A stretch of DNA of 32,636 nt from positions 1-32,636 of the forward strand of contig JBNGIQ010009113.1 of NCBI GenBank assembly GCA_049999765.1, written 5' to 3'. Positions 8,370-19,094 of the stretch are shown one piece after another. The position numbers were made by a program, and so were the translations under genes. Source of the DNA: Phaeoceros laevis (lineage: Eukaryota; Anthocerotophyta; Anthocerotopsida; Notothyladales). The notes under the pieces were generated by a model. It did no database searches. It was given only the letters and a program-made list of their open reading frames with translations, and was not told the origin of the DNA. Each line of letters starts with the position of its first letter. The first letter of the stretch is position 1.

Positions 8370-9166
8370 CAGATCGTCGAGGCTGCATCCTCATTTTGAC
8401 ATTGCCTGAAAGCATCCAGCACTTGTGCCGTCGTGATATGCATGTCTTGGCAAGAAAAGAGAGGAGCAGCCATGATTCTGTTCACCAGCTGGCGAGGCGT
8501 GAGCCCTGGCCTGGCAATGGATGGCAACACCTGACCTGTGTTCTGTCTTGCAGATGCAGGCAAGACTGCTGGAGCAGCCACATGTGTCGAAATCAGAGGC
8601 GTAGGGCACACTGTTCTCCTGGCAGCTGTGACCCGAGGGGCTGCCGAAGGCACATGCGCTACTGATGGAAGCATTCTACCCTGCTCCTCCTCGTCATCAG
8701 GTAACTCTCGTGTAGCTGCTAGGGTAGCCTCGTCGTACAGGTCGTCGTCCATTGTCTGCCTAGCAAGAGCCCTTCGAATACCCCCGATTGGCAAGATGTG
8801 GGGTGCCAACCTTGCAGCATACCTCCACTCCTGCTCTGGTGTCATGGGGTCATAAGACCGAGGCATGGCTTGCCTAGCTCCACTCTTTGTGGCTGCCAAG
8901 ATGCTTCTTGTCCTACCATTTGCCTGTGCAGCCAAAGCTCTCTTGGCCAAGGGGCTGCAATAATCAATGTTGTCCCCGTCCTCGAACTCCATGCTGACAC
9001 GAGCGGCTGCCATGGCCTGGAATGGATAGGCATACCCTTGGGGATATGTCCACATGCCTGCTGCAGGGGTCGACCTCGAAGTCACCTCTGGCTGTGGGGG
9101 TCGAACCATAGCCGACACCCGAGCTTGCTCAGGCAAAATGTACTGCGCTGTCATGACTGGAGGCAT
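8369..9166 (-). pseudogene. Polyprotein segment between gag and protease
   Basis: A 265-codon frame encodes Ala/Pro/Arg-rich sequence of low complexity. It contains LAKRALAAQ, a Met-rich EQEWRYAARLAPHILP and an acidic DDLYDEAT region, with no domain I recognise. It overlaps the gag frame by about 16 bases and ends where the protease frame begins. It probably forms the gag-pol connector of the same element. Confidence 0.55.
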
Positions 9167-10140
9167 AGTGCCTTTAGAGCTTCAAACTCCACCATTAGTG
9201 CTGTCATTTTCTGGGCCTCTATAGAAGGAGGAGCCAATTTTTGCAACTCCGCTGTCATTGCTACAATAGTAGCACGTGACTTCTCCCTCTGCTTAGCTGT
9301 CGGAGATTTGCATGCCCCTGGAGCTCCTACCATTGGTGCCACAGCTGTTGGAGCCGTGACCGATGCAGCAGTAGCTGCCCTAGCTACAGTAGTGTGCTTC
9401 TTCCATGGATTTCTGTCAGGATGTTTGCCATAGCACACCTCTTCTACATGACCTGTTTTGCCACAATGCGTACATGACAAGTTTTCCTTCACAGCTTTGC
9501 ATACGTTAGAGGCATGATCTGGAGAAGCACAATAGTTGCAGTTGAAAGACACAGCTGTAGCATGTGCGGACTTCACCGGCTTTGGTGCAGGCAGAGCCAA
9601 AATTTTGCTTGTAGGGGTGCTTGCCGAGACTCTCATGTTCTGTGCTGCAGCCAACTTCTTATGATGCTCTGTAACACCCACTCCAGCTGATGCCCAATAG
9701 TGAACATTGCAAATCTCTAGGTCCTCAGCTGTTTCATACACTTGTCTTAGTGTATATCGATCGCCATATGCATGAAAAACCTTGGTTAGCACAAATGCAT
9801 CTTCCTCCAACGCCTGCAAATATTTTAAGGCTGCAGCATGATCGTCACCTGAACCAGTCTCTTGCCTCAAGCCATCTAACCTTCTGTACATGCCTTTCAG
9901 GGTTTCTCCCTTGCGCCGCTTGAAGTTTGCCATCTCCAAGATCTTGTCACCGTTTTTGGAGGGGAATTCCCTTTCCAAAATGTCAAAAAATGCTTTGACT
10001 GGATCAGCCACCTCAACTGTCTCCACCATGTGTTCAATGCCAGTGAATGCCTCCAGCAGTTGGTCTGGTGTCAACTGAACCCGGGTTGGCATCTCAGGTT
10101 GCTCAACCGTGGGTACCCATGCAGCCCTTGCTGCTGCCAA
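9151..10140 (-). pseudogene. Retroelement gag with two CCHC zinc knuckles
   Basis: Gag binds and packages element RNA. The 329-codon frame has a helical capsid-like part. It contains DPVKAFFDILEREFP at about residues 47-60, FKRRKGETLKGMYRRLDGLR at about 73-92, and a basic region. Two zinc knuckles of the form C-x2-C-x4-H-x4-C lie at residues 201-214 and 223-236. A further coiled tail (AELQKLAPPSIEAQ) follows. The start at 10140 is only the first Met after a stop; homologous coding sequence extends upstream. Confidence 0.85.
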
Positions 10141-10860
10141 AGCTGCATCATGTGCATCCGTAATGGCCTACAAATAAGCAGGATTCCTTGCTACACGCAC
10201 CTCTGCCAGTGATCAAAACTACCATCATGCGGAATAGCAGCTTCCTTTGTTAAGTACCTGCTCATATGCTCAAACGCATATTGAGGCGTGAAGATGTCCG
10301 CGTACTTGAAACGAAGCTCAGAGACCACTGACCTGTAAAAAATCTGGAATTCTCAAAGGGACAGAGTGCCTGGCTCCCCTGAGAATTTCTCAACCTTGCT
10401 AGTGTTTGATGTAGAAGCCTCCATGTCGTCCAGATTGGACCAATCTGTGTCCCACGACCTGAAACTCCACACCGATGTGCCACAAGAGCTCAGAGCATCA
10501 GTAAACGTGTAAGTAGAAGCCTGCACTTGGTGCTGCTGCTCCTCAGTCTCTCCTGTGCTCCAAAGTGCAATGGGCCACAAGGGCTCTTCTTCAAAACACA
10601 CCGACTGCTGCGCAGGACTCACACTCCTGGAGTGGTCACTGTCACAACGCTCAAGCAGGACTGGTGGTGTTTCGATCAGAGCTGGGGTTTGTGGCAGCTG
10701 TGTCGCCACTTCCCTCCTTCCTCGTCGCACCGGTGGCCTGGGCGGCTGGAAGGTGATCTTCCGCGTCCTCAAACCATACACTCTCGGCTCCTCAACCTGT
10801 GTCTCCATGCCGCCTTTCCTCCATAAGCTCAAAATGCGTTCTGCAGCTCATGGTGGCAAC
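10141..10860 (-). pseudogene. N-terminal part of the same gag, broken
   Basis: The frame at 10832-10353 encodes an Arg/Pro-rich start (TFQPPRPPVRRGRREV), an acidic middle (DWSNLDDMEAS) and KVEKFSGEPGTLSL, then a TGA. Coding continues past it as FQIFYRSVVSELRFKYADIF and AFEHMSRYLTKEA, then meets another stop near 10170 before joining the 10140 frame. EKFSGEP followed by aromatic-rich helices is usual at the start of LTR-element gag proteins. Confidence 0.6.
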
Positions 10861-10869
10861 CCAACGAGA

Positions 10870-11481
10870 CCGTTTAGGTCTGACGGTTGGCAGCACCTGG
10901 ACAGTCTTGGCGCTTCAAGTTCCCCGCTATCTCAAACAGCAAGAATCGCTGCTCTCGGAAGACTAGCAATTTTGCAATTAGCACTCGTGCGCATGCGCAG
11001 CAGCGTATCTCGATTGGAATACATGCAAGCACAGCACAAGTCTTGAGTCAGCTCATTCATCAACTTCAAAAAGCAATTGACACAAATGCAGAACCGTGAA
11101 TGAAGGTATCCTACTGAATTGATGTGCAAAAGTGTGACATGCAGGCAGTCAGACTGTGGAAGCCGTTGCATGCTTGAAGTGTTTGTGACGAATTGCAAAA
11201 TTGCGTCCAACAGCAGCCGGCCAGCCCTAAGAGCGGCAGCACTAGGGCTGCAATGGTTCTCCTTCTTGTGGCATGCTTCTTGGCGCTGTTGCCACAAGCC
11301 GTTGAAGCATGAATGCACCTCTTGGACTCCTGCACACCACAATCGCAACTGGAATGATCAGCCGTCAAGGAGCACCTCCTCGCGCGCGAAGTGTAACTGG
11401 CAGCAGCTACTACTTAACTGACCCTACGAACGGGATGCGTTAACGGTGTTCACATGCATGTGAAACCAGCTTAACATCCCG
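10870..11481 (-). repeat. LTR-like repeat of the gag-protease-methyltransferase element
   Basis: Positions 11481-11206 read on the minus strand match 17652-17927 read on the plus strand over 276 bases, with about 15 differences by eye and no length change. The region lies directly upstream of gag and has no ORF, which suits a 5' LTR. The inner end near 10870 is inferred; no standard primer site is clear. The right-hand copy keeps only the first 276 bases. Confidence 0.6.
11431..11481. repeat. 51-bp imperfect palindrome centred on CACATGCATGTG
   Basis: CGGGATGCGTTAA ... TTCACATG is mirrored by CATGTGAA ... TTAACATCCCG, giving arms of about 25 bases with small bulges. The same palindrome lies at 17652-17702 with substitutions. 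It sits at the outer edge of the LTR-like repeat and could extrude as a cruciform or fold as an RNA hairpin. Confidence 0.8.
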
Positions 11482-11633
11482 ATTACAAGTAACGTAGAAA
11501 TACCAAAAAGACTACGAAACAAATCCTATCTACAAGCTAGTCTGTGTGCCTTGCATAGACACTGGTCAGCATACCCTGACACCAGTGTGATTTGTGTAAC
11601 CAGACATGATGCAGCCTACCCGCCAATTTTTGC

Positions 11634-11640
11634 TATAAAT
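11634..11640 (+). promoter_or_regulatory. TATA box before pyrimidine-rich leader (unit E)
   Basis: TATAAAT precedes an abrupt switch to strongly pyrimidine-rich plus-strand sequence. The same arrangement recurs in other units of the window. Confidence 0.45.
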
Positions 11641-11679
11641 ACACCATTCGTCTCACCATTCTCACCAACCTCACCTGCT

Positions 11680-12210
11680 CTCAGCAAAGCGAGCTCTTGC
11701 CCTGATCTTTTCTCCCCCTTTCCCTGCCCCTCGGTACCTCAGTGCCCCCTGTCTTCGTTTTTTTTCCTTTGTTACAGTCTTCATACCTTTTTTCCAACTT
11801 GTCCAAGTTCTGAGCCTTCGTAACCTCCAGTCTTCGAGCCTGCAGTCCATCCAGTTTCAGTACCTTCGATGCTCTTGACGTGCTCATAGTCTTTGTGACT
11901 TGCTCATTGGTGGTGAGCACAGTCCATCTCTCGGTTCTACTCACAAGCCTTCCTGCCCTGGTCACTGTTTTCTCACGACCTTCTTCCCTTGCTCACAACC
12001 TGCAACATCACGGGTTTTGCCCACAGCCTGCTTGACCTGATCTTAGTCCGTCTCAAGTGCCTACTCATAGCCTCCTTGCCTTCTTCACTTCATCGCATTC
12101 TGTCTCACACTGCCTTTTTCCACAATTGTTTTTTGTTCCCAACAAGACCTATAGCCCATAGGTCACTGTCCAGACACACACCACAAGTCAGAGGCCACAG
12201 AGAGTGAGGA
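11680..12210 (+). other. Pyrimidine-rich leader of unit E
   Basis: The plus strand is dominated by C and T with loose recurrences of TTGCTCAC, CTTGACCTG and AGTCTTCG-like words. No convincing protein is encoded. It lies between a TATA box and the stem-loop motif at 12412 on the same strand. Confidence 0.5.
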
Positions 12211-12411
12211 GGAGAAGCTAGGCAGCTACAATGACGCAGCCATCGCCACAAGTCAAAATGTTTCAAAAAAAGTTGACTGCAAAAATGTTTCTTCGTGCTT
12301 TAATGCCTTCATGCTATCACGATTGACGATGGAAACACGTCATTACGCTGACATACTGATCGGAGAACATGGAGCAACATTCAGTACGATAGCTGCAGAG
12401 TCTGAGTCTTT

Positions 12412-12500
12412 GCACAACCTGCGTTGGGGAGGGTTTGCCATTGTACATCCAGAAACCCTTGCGAGGATCCTGCTTGGTACTGATGAGGAGCAGAGGAGAT
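12412..12500 (+). ncRNA. Candidate structured RNA motif, copy E
   Basis: The arms AGGGTTT (12430-12436) and AAACCCT (12453-12459) pair perfectly around a 16-base loop holding GCCATTGTACATCCAG. After 19 bases comes ACTGATGAGG (12479-12488). Copies A-D on the other strand have the same loop type and box but different, still complementary, arms. This copy also lies inside an open frame (12311-12562), but that protein is not conserved in the other copies. Confidence 0.55.
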
Positions 12501-13745
12501 GTGGTTCACCACCACATGCCCAACGGAGTCTTGACAGGGTATCATTTGTCTTGTGTTGGTAAACCATGACAAAATACCCTTTGCAAACTAGGTAGATGCT
12601 GGCAGTTCGTTACTACCCAGCCCGAATAGTTGTAGACGCTCGTTGTCAAGTTGTCTTTAAGAAGTCGTCATTTTTTGAAATCACGACTAAACGCTTGCCC
12701 AGACCTGCAGGATTACACATGCTCATGCGTCAAAAACAAACGCAAGACGGACTAGCAGCCAGACTGGCATAAGACAAGCACGACCAGCTGAACAGCCAGA
12801 CAGGCACCTAAGACTAGACTAGTCATAAGGACATAGCATGGACAAAATCGACAGCTGCCCAAAATGTTTGCTTGTTCTTGTCTTCCTCGTCCACTGCCAT
12901 GTATAAATCAATGTCCAGTCTCATCCAAAGTACCCTGGGTCACCTCCGGAGTAATGACCGTGACTGCAAGCATTAGAAGTAGTTGACGTCTTTGCAGAAT
13001 CTGCAAAAAATGCCTGGTTCTTTTGTGAAAAGTGCAAGTCCTTGTCTCAAGGCAAACTGTCCAGGGTCCTTGTCAGAAGACAGGGTCATCTGTATATATG
13101 TATGCCAAGCAAACGAACACACAAAGCAACAAACACTTTCAGTGTGTGGTGTGTCTTTATAACTCTAGTATGTGTGTCATGGTATTTACTTTGAAACAAG
13201 TGATGGTGTTCGCTTTGCTGTAATCGTATAAAATAGCCTTAATAATGCACTTCCAGGTAAAAGTATAGACGATGGTAACTGCTTAACTATCCCTTGCTTT
13301 TTTCGCTAAAAACGCTTGTTAAAGCGTGATACAGGCTCTTACATGGCAGGTTCAGTTCGGCAGTCGGAACGAGCAAGGCAACTACCGGTTCTAGCCTCGC
13401 AGGCACCATCGTGACAGACAGGCTGCTGAACAAAGGCATTTATCGCCTTGAAACCAGTTGAACACAGAACGCCGATTTTGCTTAAGAACCTAACAGACCA
13501 AGTGAATGCTAATGGACTGCGAGACGATTCCGTTTCAAATGCACAAGTATGCTGCAATTGCACGACTCGTTCAGGTATGCTAACCCTTTCTCCATTTCAT
13601 GGATAGGATTACTTAGTCCATCTGTCACTAGAACATTGGCAGCACCTTCCTACTGCAGTTTTTCCTTTTTTGTGCCTGCCAAACAGTTGTTTTGGCCCTC
13701 CTGAGCACACAACACAAGGTGGATTTAATACTGCAGCAGTGACAT
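12501..13745. other. No recognisable gene
   Basis: The sequence is AT-rich with scattered TATA-like words (TGTATAAATC near 12900, GTATATATG near 13090). I see no coding motif, RNA gene or long repeat. Confidence 0.4.
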
Positions 13746-13810
13746 GGACCCTGAGAGGGACCGTTAACCTCCTCAAACACACACACACCCGGTGTTCCTG
13801 GGGTGTGTGT
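13746..13810 (+). repeat. Repeat R3 right copy and (CA)n junction hairpin
   Basis: GGGACCGTTAACCTCCTCAAA followed by (CA)n is the inverted copy of 435-477. Beyond the tract comes GGTGTTCC and then a (GT)n run, so CACACACCC and GGGGTGTGTG can pair around it. Read on the minus strand this gives CCCAGGAACACC next to the tract, the recurring end motif. Confidence 0.65.
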
Positions 13811-14935
13811 CAGTGATTTCTCTTTTGTGTATGAAACTTTCATACTACAAAGATGTGTGTTAAATTCGAATCTTGTGGTACACCTTATTTTTCTTACCTT
13901 CACTCTGTAAGTTTTGGCGTTTTTACATATGGAATGCTTACCATTGCTAGCTCTGACTAGCATTTACTCATGGTTTTGTACGAAAGCATTCGTTCAGGTT
14001 CCATTTGGCTATTTTACTGCACGACTTGGAGTATCCTACAATACTTTGCGGAATTTGCAATACCGAATGGATCGGCTTATACTATAATATGCTGGTCTCG
14101 ATTCACTGGGTATGCTATACCTCTGTTTCACTTATGAAATGGTTTGATGCCGGCACCTTCACGGTCTACGGCACTCAAATACCTAGGTTTTGACGTGGAA
14201 CAAGGCTGTCCAGTTAAACGGGACCTTGCTGGACTGATCGGGACACCGCATCCAACTGACTGGTTCTTGCTATCAGAATGTGACAAGCCTGGCAATGCAT
14301 AGCGCAATCATGGTATTTTGATACCTTCATTGATGCACAGCTAGCTCACTTGCAGGGCCCGTTTTTGCCCTGCAACGATTGCTGACCAAGGCTATTTCTA
14401 TTCACAAATACCTGTCACACTTTTTCAAATGGGCGGCCTCCTGCTACCCAATTGGAGTACAACACATGCAATGACAGTCTACTGGCTGGTGCCTTCCTGG
14501 TAAGCTTCAAAAAAGGCGCTTTGTCTTGCAGTCTTTATGACTTTCATTCTGTTTTCAGAATGCTTTGCTGTTCAAAGCTTTTTTAAGGTTGTACCAGGCT
14601 CACACAACTCTGCAGAGCATGCTATTACCCGACCAGCATTTGAGATGGCAAAATCTAAAGCCCTGCCAGGTGTGCTAATCACCACTCGTTCCTGGCCCCC
14701 TGTGCGATGAATTGCCAGGTATCTCCGAACATATGGACGTGGACGTATCAGTAGCGAAGCACACTATTACCTGCTACTCGTGGGTCTTGCGCATAACAAG
14801 TTCCCGCCAGTACACATAAAGGTAAAATGCTAGTGGTGTGCCGCCATGCTCTAATTTTATGATGACTGATTGCCCGCCTTGGCGGCTATCATTGATGTGG
14901 AGGGAGAAAGAATTTCCTCACACTCCAGTGCCCTC
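13811..14935. other. No recognisable gene
   Basis: There are only short frames, and no domain, tRNA or long repeat is visible. Confidence 0.4.
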
Positions 14936-14939
14936 TCTG

Positions 14940-15175
14940 ACTAAGCTGCTCCGGCCCTGCCCCTATTTTAACGGCCTTCTCAACACCATTCAGCCCATCC
15001 TTTGCTCTACCCTGCTTCTACTAGCTGTCTCTCTGGCTTGCGCCTTCCTCATTCTCCTCTGCCTGTTATACTACTTCCCGGCTCACCTCCTCGGCTCTCT
15101 GCCTAGCATCCCTCTGCCTTCGTTGCCCCTGCTACTGTTACAGACCAGTGCTGGTGTTAGTACTCTCGAGTAGAG
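14940..15175 (+). other. Pyrimidine-rich leader-like stretch
   Basis: The plus strand is strongly C/T rich, like the leaders at 11.7, 16.4 kb and (minus strand) 19.7-28 kb. An ACATAAAGG word lies about 125 bases upstream. Any downstream stem-loop would fall near or within the assembly gap. Confidence 0.35.
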
Positions 15176-15464
15176 CATCATGTCGTCCTCACAGCAGGTT
15201 CACTTGTACCCTTTTCATTTAGTGCACATGTTACTGCTTTGTACTTTCACTCAGTTCTGCAGGTACCTTGTGAAGTTTGCTGAAAACATACACTAATCAG
15301 TGATCTGGTCTGCTTTTTTGCAAGGAACCATGACTGAACTGTTACCTTTGTGGTCTGTTCTCAGTTTTTGTTGGGGTCCTGTCTTCTGGCAGTTGGTTAA
15401 AACGCTGTCTTCGGCACCTATTGCCCTTGACACATACCAACAGAGCACAAGCATCGTTACTGGC

Positions 15465-15864
15465 NNNNNNNNNNNNNNNNNNNNNNNNNNNNNNNNNNNN
15501 NNNNNNNNNNNNNNNNNNNNNNNNNNNNNNNNNNNNNNNNNNNNNNNNNNNNNNNNNNNNNNNNNNNNNNNNNNNNNNNNNNNNNNNNNNNNNNNNNNNN
15601 NNNNNNNNNNNNNNNNNNNNNNNNNNNNNNNNNNNNNNNNNNNNNNNNNNNNNNNNNNNNNNNNNNNNNNNNNNNNNNNNNNNNNNNNNNNNNNNNNNNN
15701 NNNNNNNNNNNNNNNNNNNNNNNNNNNNNNNNNNNNNNNNNNNNNNNNNNNNNNNNNNNNNNNNNNNNNNNNNNNNNNNNNNNNNNNNNNNNNNNNNNNN
15801 NNNNNNNNNNNNNNNNNNNNNNNNNNNNNNNNNNNNNNNNNNNNNNNNNNNNNNNNNNNNNNNN
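15465..15864. other. Assembly gap, 400 N
   Basis: There are exactly 400 undetermined bases; open frames across it have no meaning. Confidence 1.
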
Positions 15865-16314
15865 AATGTCAGGACCCTTTACAGGGCAATGCCTCTATAC
15901 ATTTCACTACAGTTTTAAAACTGTATGTATGTACCAGGAACACACTAATTCACGGCATACATTTGAGCTATGCAATCAGGATTGCACAAATTGCTTTATT
16001 TACAGATAGAATCGAAGAAGGAAGGACGTGGAAAGCAAGCTCTACTCTTGACAGCCACCAAAGGACAAGACAACTTGCCTGAACTCGGATACTTGGTATC
16101 TCACTGCCCAAATAATGCATGATTTCTTCTATAATTAGTTAGAGGAGTTGTTTATAGCCGGCAAAATAGCTGGGCTAGCCTAAAATGGCCAAATCACCGT
16201 GGGCAGATGGCTTAATAACTCTTCCGAAGCCAGAATGGCAAATGGACAATATTTTATGCATTCCTGACCTGAGCTGGCTAATCATGGCGTTTTTGCATTT
16301 ATGAGCTACTAAGT

Positions 16315-16343
16315 GGTTGTGCCTATATAAGAAGGCACCAACC
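16315..16343 (+). promoter_or_regulatory. TATA box held in the loop of an inverted repeat (unit F)
   Basis: GGTTG-TGCC and GGCA-C-CAACC flank TATATAAGAA, with CCTATATAAG at 16322-16331. The TATA word matches that on the minus strand at 25326-25335 (CCTATATAAG). A C/T-rich leader follows at once. Confidence 0.5.
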
Positions 16344-17260
16344 TTGCCCAAAATGCAAGCTCTCAGTTCTGTCTTGCCTTCTCTTTGCTTTCAGTCTTCC
16401 TAAAGTTGTGTTTTCCCGCCATTCTGCCTCCAGTCTTCCTCATCTGCAAGTTCTCGGTTTTGCCTCGTCTCCTCTGTGCTTACAATGTCCCTACAGCTTT
16501 GTTTTCACGCCATTCTGCCTCAATTCTTCCCCATCTGCAACTTCCAAGGTTTCTCTGCAGCTCTATCGTCATTCATCAAGTCTCATACAAGCTTTTGCCT
16601 TCCAGTCCATCTACTAATCTCATCTACGTCCTCTGTAGCTATTCTGTCAGCTACCTAATCCTCCTTATTTCCGCTTTGCTTGCTACACATACTATCCCAT
16701 TTTTTCCTCTCCTCTCTCCAATCTACTTTCCCAGAAACATTTTTGTCAAACATCTGATCAAATGCTGTTTTCGCCCTTGTCTTGTGTCATTTGGCATGCC
16801 CTTTGTTAGCCCTGCAGATACCAACGGCTTTTTACAGTCCTTTTTGCCAAGAGTTGTTGTTTGAAGTGGTGCCACGAAGCATACCTAGCAGACTTTGCTA
16901 CACGGACTTTTTGTCAAACTGCCTCCCACACCTTGGTCTCTGCAAGAACTGCCCTACTAGCTGCCGTTACTTGCCTTTGCTTGCCTTCAATCATCCTCTA
17001 CGCTCAACATCTACAAGCCCAGGCATTGTGTTGTGCATTTGCTCACTCGTCTTCCAGCTGCCCACCTGTTCCTTTAGAACCGAGCCTTTGCTGTGTCACC
17101 TTTTTGGCCTGCCTTACATCTGAGTTTCCCTACTGGGACTGCAATACACAACGGGCTGCAAACACATGCAATTTTACCAAAAGTCATTTGACTCAAGATC
17201 ATTTTGCCCTGCAGGCAGGGACCTGCCTACAGGCAAGGATGATCATGGCATTTGCATAAG
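16344..17260 (+). other. Pyrimidine-rich leader of unit F
   Basis: The plus strand is C/T rich, with repeated TTTTCCCGCCATTCTGCC-like (near 16412) and TTCACGCCATTCTGCC (near 16505) blocks, an internal duplication of about 100 bases (about 16380-16460 and 16470-16560). Open frames are long but of leader-like composition. I do not find the stem-loop motif downstream of it. Confidence 0.45.
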
Positions 17261-17651
17261 ACAAGAGCAACCCCGCCTCTAGTGCCTAACACAGTTGATC
17301 TAAGGCTGTGGGCATTGTCCAATTTTCAAATGGCTTTCAGCAAAATCGAAATCAAGACAGCGTGCAGGCAAACCCTAGTTGTAATTTTTTTTGACAAGTC
17401 GTTCCCGCTATTCCAGACGATTCGTCTGTGTCCAATGTCCAGGTGAGATCATGTGGCAGCAAAAACGTTCTACGAATACACCGGATTTTGAACCCTTCTG
17501 CTCAGTCTGAGCTTCACAAAAACCATGTTCACGTTTTTCAGTCTGTACATATGCAAGCACAAGGTTTCTAGATGCCTGATTTCACTATTTAGCCCCTGCA
17601 CTTAGCCCTGTCCCTCACTCTTTTTTGCTGCAGTCTCATGCAGTCTCAATA
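17261..17651. other. No recognisable gene
   Basis: Unique-looking sequence with no domain or repeat, up to the LTR-like repeat. Confidence 0.4.
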
Positions 17652-17927
17652 CGGGATGTTAAGCTGGTTTCACATGCATGTGAACACCATTAACACATCC
17701 CGTTCGTAGCGTCAGTTAAGTAGTAGCTGCTGCCAGTTATAGTTCGCACGCGAGGAGGTGCTCCTTGACGGCTGATCATTCCAGTTGTGATTGTGGTGTG
17801 TGGGAGTCCAAGAGGAGCATTCATGCTTCAACGGCTTGTGGCAACGGCGCCAAGAAGCATGCCACAGGAAGGAGAACCATCGCAGCCCTAGTGGTGCCGC
17901 TCTTAGGGCTGGCCGGCTGCTGCTGGA
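17652..17927 (+). repeat. LTR-like repeat, right inverted copy (truncated)
   Basis: This is the 276-base inverted counterpart of 11206-11481, about 94-95% identical by eye. It starts with the same 51-bp palindrome (17652-17702). Similarity ends sharply after CTGCTGCTGGA, and no gag follows. It is best read as a truncated or solo LTR. Confidence 0.7.
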
Positions 17928-18990
17928 TGAAGTGCAGGTTTCTAACTTTTTGCTCACTTTTGGTTTTCTTTTGTCGCATGACTGATGCAGTTTGTGTGCA
18001 GCTGTCCAGACAGTCTAGCTGCTGGCCAGGCAGTCTAGATTCATATGTTAATTGTGTAACAGGCCAAGTAGCCTTTGTCATGTAGTTTTCTTAATCTACA
18101 CACACATATGTCATTTAGATGTTACAATCCTTAACAACAGGCCTAGTCTAGTGTGTTGCACGACCTTGTACAGCAAGGATGCCATGTAGCACGACACTGG
18201 TTATGGTCAAGAAAATCGTGGGTCACTGATTGTGGGCTGCTGGGTACTTGCTGAAAATACCAATCTGGAATGCTGTGATGATTTGTCCCAGTCTTGGGCT
18301 TCCAGAACGCCATCCTCATTAAATGTCTGCAACCTTGCTTGCCTATGTGGCAACCGCCAAGTCTCGGCTGGCTTTGCTTAGAACAAGACTATTATTTGTC
18401 AACATAAAAAAGCACTCAAGTGGCCAGCCACATCTCTGCTATGTTGCAGGTATTTGGTCCATCTGTCCAGCATATGCCATCATTCTGTAACTTAGTCAAG
18501 TTGGCATCCCTTTTTGGGATTTGGAGCGGCGACCCTTCGCAACACAAAAAAGCCGTCATTCATTAATTAAGCTGCCTAATGTATTGCCTTGCTCTGGTTT
18601 TGCTTGTAGGGAGAAGGCATGTGGCAGACAACATCCTGAGATGTACTTGCTGAAAATGGCTTGCAGCCATGTCAAGACATGTGCACAGCATTTGCTTGAC
18701 AACCTCTCCAAGAGCAGAGTTTTACAGAAGTCTAGTAGTATCTAGAATGCAATGGTCTATTAGGCAAAAATGTCCTTACTGTCTGGCTTTGCAATTAGGG
18801 TAGATGCCACTGAAGTGCACACCCCTACTTTTGGCCAGGTTTCAGCAACCAGTCAGTCATAGTACCATGTTCTGGACAATCTTCTAGTTCAAACATCAAG
18901 AAAATATGTCAGGCAGCACCGGTATGCAAGAGAGAACAGAGGTACCACTCTATTTCCCTTGCAACCTCTAGGTAGGGCAGGAATTTGTGT
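17928..18990. other. No recognisable gene
   Basis: There are a few imperfect direct repeats (CAGTCTAGCTGC and CAGTCTAGATTC near 18010-18045), but no coding or RNA signature. Confidence 0.4.
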
Positions 18991-19011
18991 GGTATGCACA
19001 AATCTCGATTT

Positions 19012-19094
19012 CCCCTTCATCAGTGCCAAAGAAATGTCACTGCTCAAGTTTCTGGTGGTCCATTGGCAGACTTGAGTCCTGCAAAGCCTTGTGC
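19012..19094 (-). ncRNA. Candidate structured RNA motif, copy A
   Basis: In sense (minus) orientation, arms CTCAAGT (19076-19070) and ACTTGAG (19049-19043) enclose a 20-base loop beginning CTGCCAATGG. Eighteen bases later comes ACTGATGAAGG (from 19024 downward). It lies downstream, on the same strand, of the pyrimidine-rich leader at 19.7-20.0 kb. Four arm positions differ from copy B with both partners changed. Confidence 0.6.

Larger units (their letters stand above)
7160..11481 (-). mobile_element. Degenerate LTR retroelement: LTR-gag-protease-methyltransferase (truncated)
   Basis: Read right to left, the order is an LTR-like repeat (11481 to about 10870), a gag polyprotein with two CCHC zinc knuckles, an aspartic protease, a linker and the beginning of a C5 cytosine-methyltransferase-like domain. 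The DTGA protease after a CCHC gag suits a Ty3/gypsy-like element, but no reverse transcriptase or integrase survives, so the superfamily is inferred. The coding region needs several frame changes, so the element is dead. Its 3' part is replaced by PLE and copia fragments. Confidence 0.75.

Noticed and set aside
9300-10140. Plus-strand frames opposite the gag region
   Set aside because: They are shadows of the minus-strand gag, which has two clear zinc knuckles.
11551-12207. Several plus-strand open frames rich in Ser, Pro, Leu and Cys
   Set aside because: They arise from the pyrimidine-rich composition of the leader and have no conserved motif. The same applies at 14.8-15.2 and 16.4-17.3 kb.
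12311-12562. Protein-like plus-strand frame containing LLGTDEEQ
   Set aside because: The other four motif copies share a GTDEG reading only because the RNA box is conserved. The rest of the protein differs and contains stops in copies A and C, so RNA-level conservation is the better explanation.
13090-13200. GT/AC-rich stretch as a CRISPR-like or telomeric array
   Set aside because: It has no regular repeat-spacer structure and no plant telomeric TTTAGGG units; it is ordinary low-complexity sequence.
15300-16082. Long plus-strand open frame of about 260 codons
   Set aside because: It runs through 400 undetermined bases, and the flanks have no coding signature.
11206-17927. A 6.7-kb DNA transposon with 276-bp terminal inverted repeats (MULE-like)
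   Set aside because: Bases flanking the outer ends do not form a target duplication, no transposase is seen, and the left repeat continues into an LTR-like region upstream of gag.
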